Assembly (NCBI GenBank): GCA_029378245.1
Contig: JARKIF010000012.1
Span: 682,001-746,000, forward strand
Length of the DNA stretch: 64,000 nt
Direction of reading: 5' to 3'
Origin: Roridomyces roridus
Taxonomy: Eukaryota > Basidiomycota > Agaricomycetes > Agaricales > Mycenaceae
Notes under the pieces: model-generated
Told to the model about the DNA's origin: nothing
The model's input: only the letters and a program-made list of their open reading frames with translations
The model's database searches: none
Part shown: positions 63,634 through 64,000 of the stretch, one piece after another
Layout of the letters: each line of letters starts with the position of its first letter
Position numbering within the stretch: the stretch's first letter is position 1
Position numbers and translations under genes: made by a program

Positions 63634-64000
63634 CTACGTATGCCCGAAAACCGCGATCGGCACATATTGTTCCTCAAGGTACGTCTTCTCCTCAGCCGTC
63701 AGCTCCAGATTCACCGCCGCTGCGAGATGAGTTGAATCAGAAATACTTGGAAGCGGAAAAGTTTCTAACCGATACAATCCGCGAGCTTCTCGAGCGAAGT
63801 CGCACCGATGATGGGCGCCGTTACACCTAAATCCTCATTCAACCATCGGGTGGGTTTAGGTATTGAATCTAACGCACCATCCTTACTCATAGACCACGCA
63901 AGCGCGATTTGCGCCATCGACACACCACGCTTCTTGGCGATCTCCTCGACGCGGTTGACGATGGCTTCGTACCCGCCTTTGTTATACGCGTTGACCCATC
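63634..64000 (-). CDS. Aldo/keto reductase, 3' part, runs off the window
   Basis: The minus strand carries the C-terminal third of a paralog of the gene at 61407-63021. It reads WVNAYNKGGYEAIVNRVEEI, AKKRGVSMAQIALAWSMSKD, an intron, then GVTAPIIGATSLEKLADCI. A 50-nt intron (GTTAGA...TCGCAG) follows, then AAVNLELTAEEKTYLEEQYV and PIAVFGHT, with the stop at 63634-63636. Intron positions match the first copy. The N-terminal catalytic part lies outside the window. The pair looks like a tandem duplication. Confidence 0.85.

Overview
The window is eukaryotic and fungal. Nearly every recognisable gene is broken by short GT-AG introns of about 45-60 nt. The gene content points to an Agaricomycete (Basidiomycota): a CYP63-type P450, a CBM1 acetyl xylan esterase, a DUF6593 protein, many F-box/LRR-like genes, Kre9/KNH1-like secreted proteins, a CVNH protein and an adenylating A-T-R reductase. 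Rhizoctonia-like or saprotrophic Agaricomycetes fit best; this is inferred from families, not from a species marker.

Layout. 0-5 kb: a 5' P450 fragment, one unrecognised three-exon gene, then gene-poor DNA with a tRNA-like relic and short repeats. 5-20 kb: gene-dense, with an M28 membrane protease, two F-box-like genes, SFM1, a CBM1-CE3 esterase, a small secreted protein, DERA and a full CYP63 gene. An inverted, dead copy of the SFM1 5' end lies at 5.2 kb. 20-26 kb: two decayed ankyrin genes and a tandem F-box duplication. 26-35 kb: a GT25 glycosyltransferase, a Zn2Cys6 factor, a secreted type-B carboxylesterase and a large secreted protein with apple-like cysteine segments. 35-40 kb: gene-poor. 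40-50 kb: a DUF6593 gene, an F-box gene cut in two by a 5.7-kb insertion, and an ankyrin gene. 50-64 kb: four Kre9/KNH1-like genes (one degenerate), a CVNH protein, an A-T-R reductase, two aldo/keto reductases and an intron-containing tRNA-Gly(GCC).

The main discovery is the insertion at 43136-48824. Its ends are inverted repeats of about 100 bp. It is flanked by a 7-bp direct repeat (GTAGGCA). Removing it with one repeat copy rejoins the F-box gene in frame at a conserved leucine-rich stretch. No transposase is visible inside; instead there are intron-bearing, host-like membrane-protein ORFs and a nested inverted-repeat pair. It reads as a non-autonomous TIR element carrying captured host DNA.

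Functionally, the secreted hydrolases (CE3 esterase, carboxylesterase), P450, oxidoreductases and secreted surface proteins suit a plant-biomass or plant-associated lifestyle. Several of these genes have a clear TATA box 60-115 nt before the ATG. F-box and ankyrin families show birth and death: intact, tandem, frameshifted, decayed and transposon-split members all occur here.
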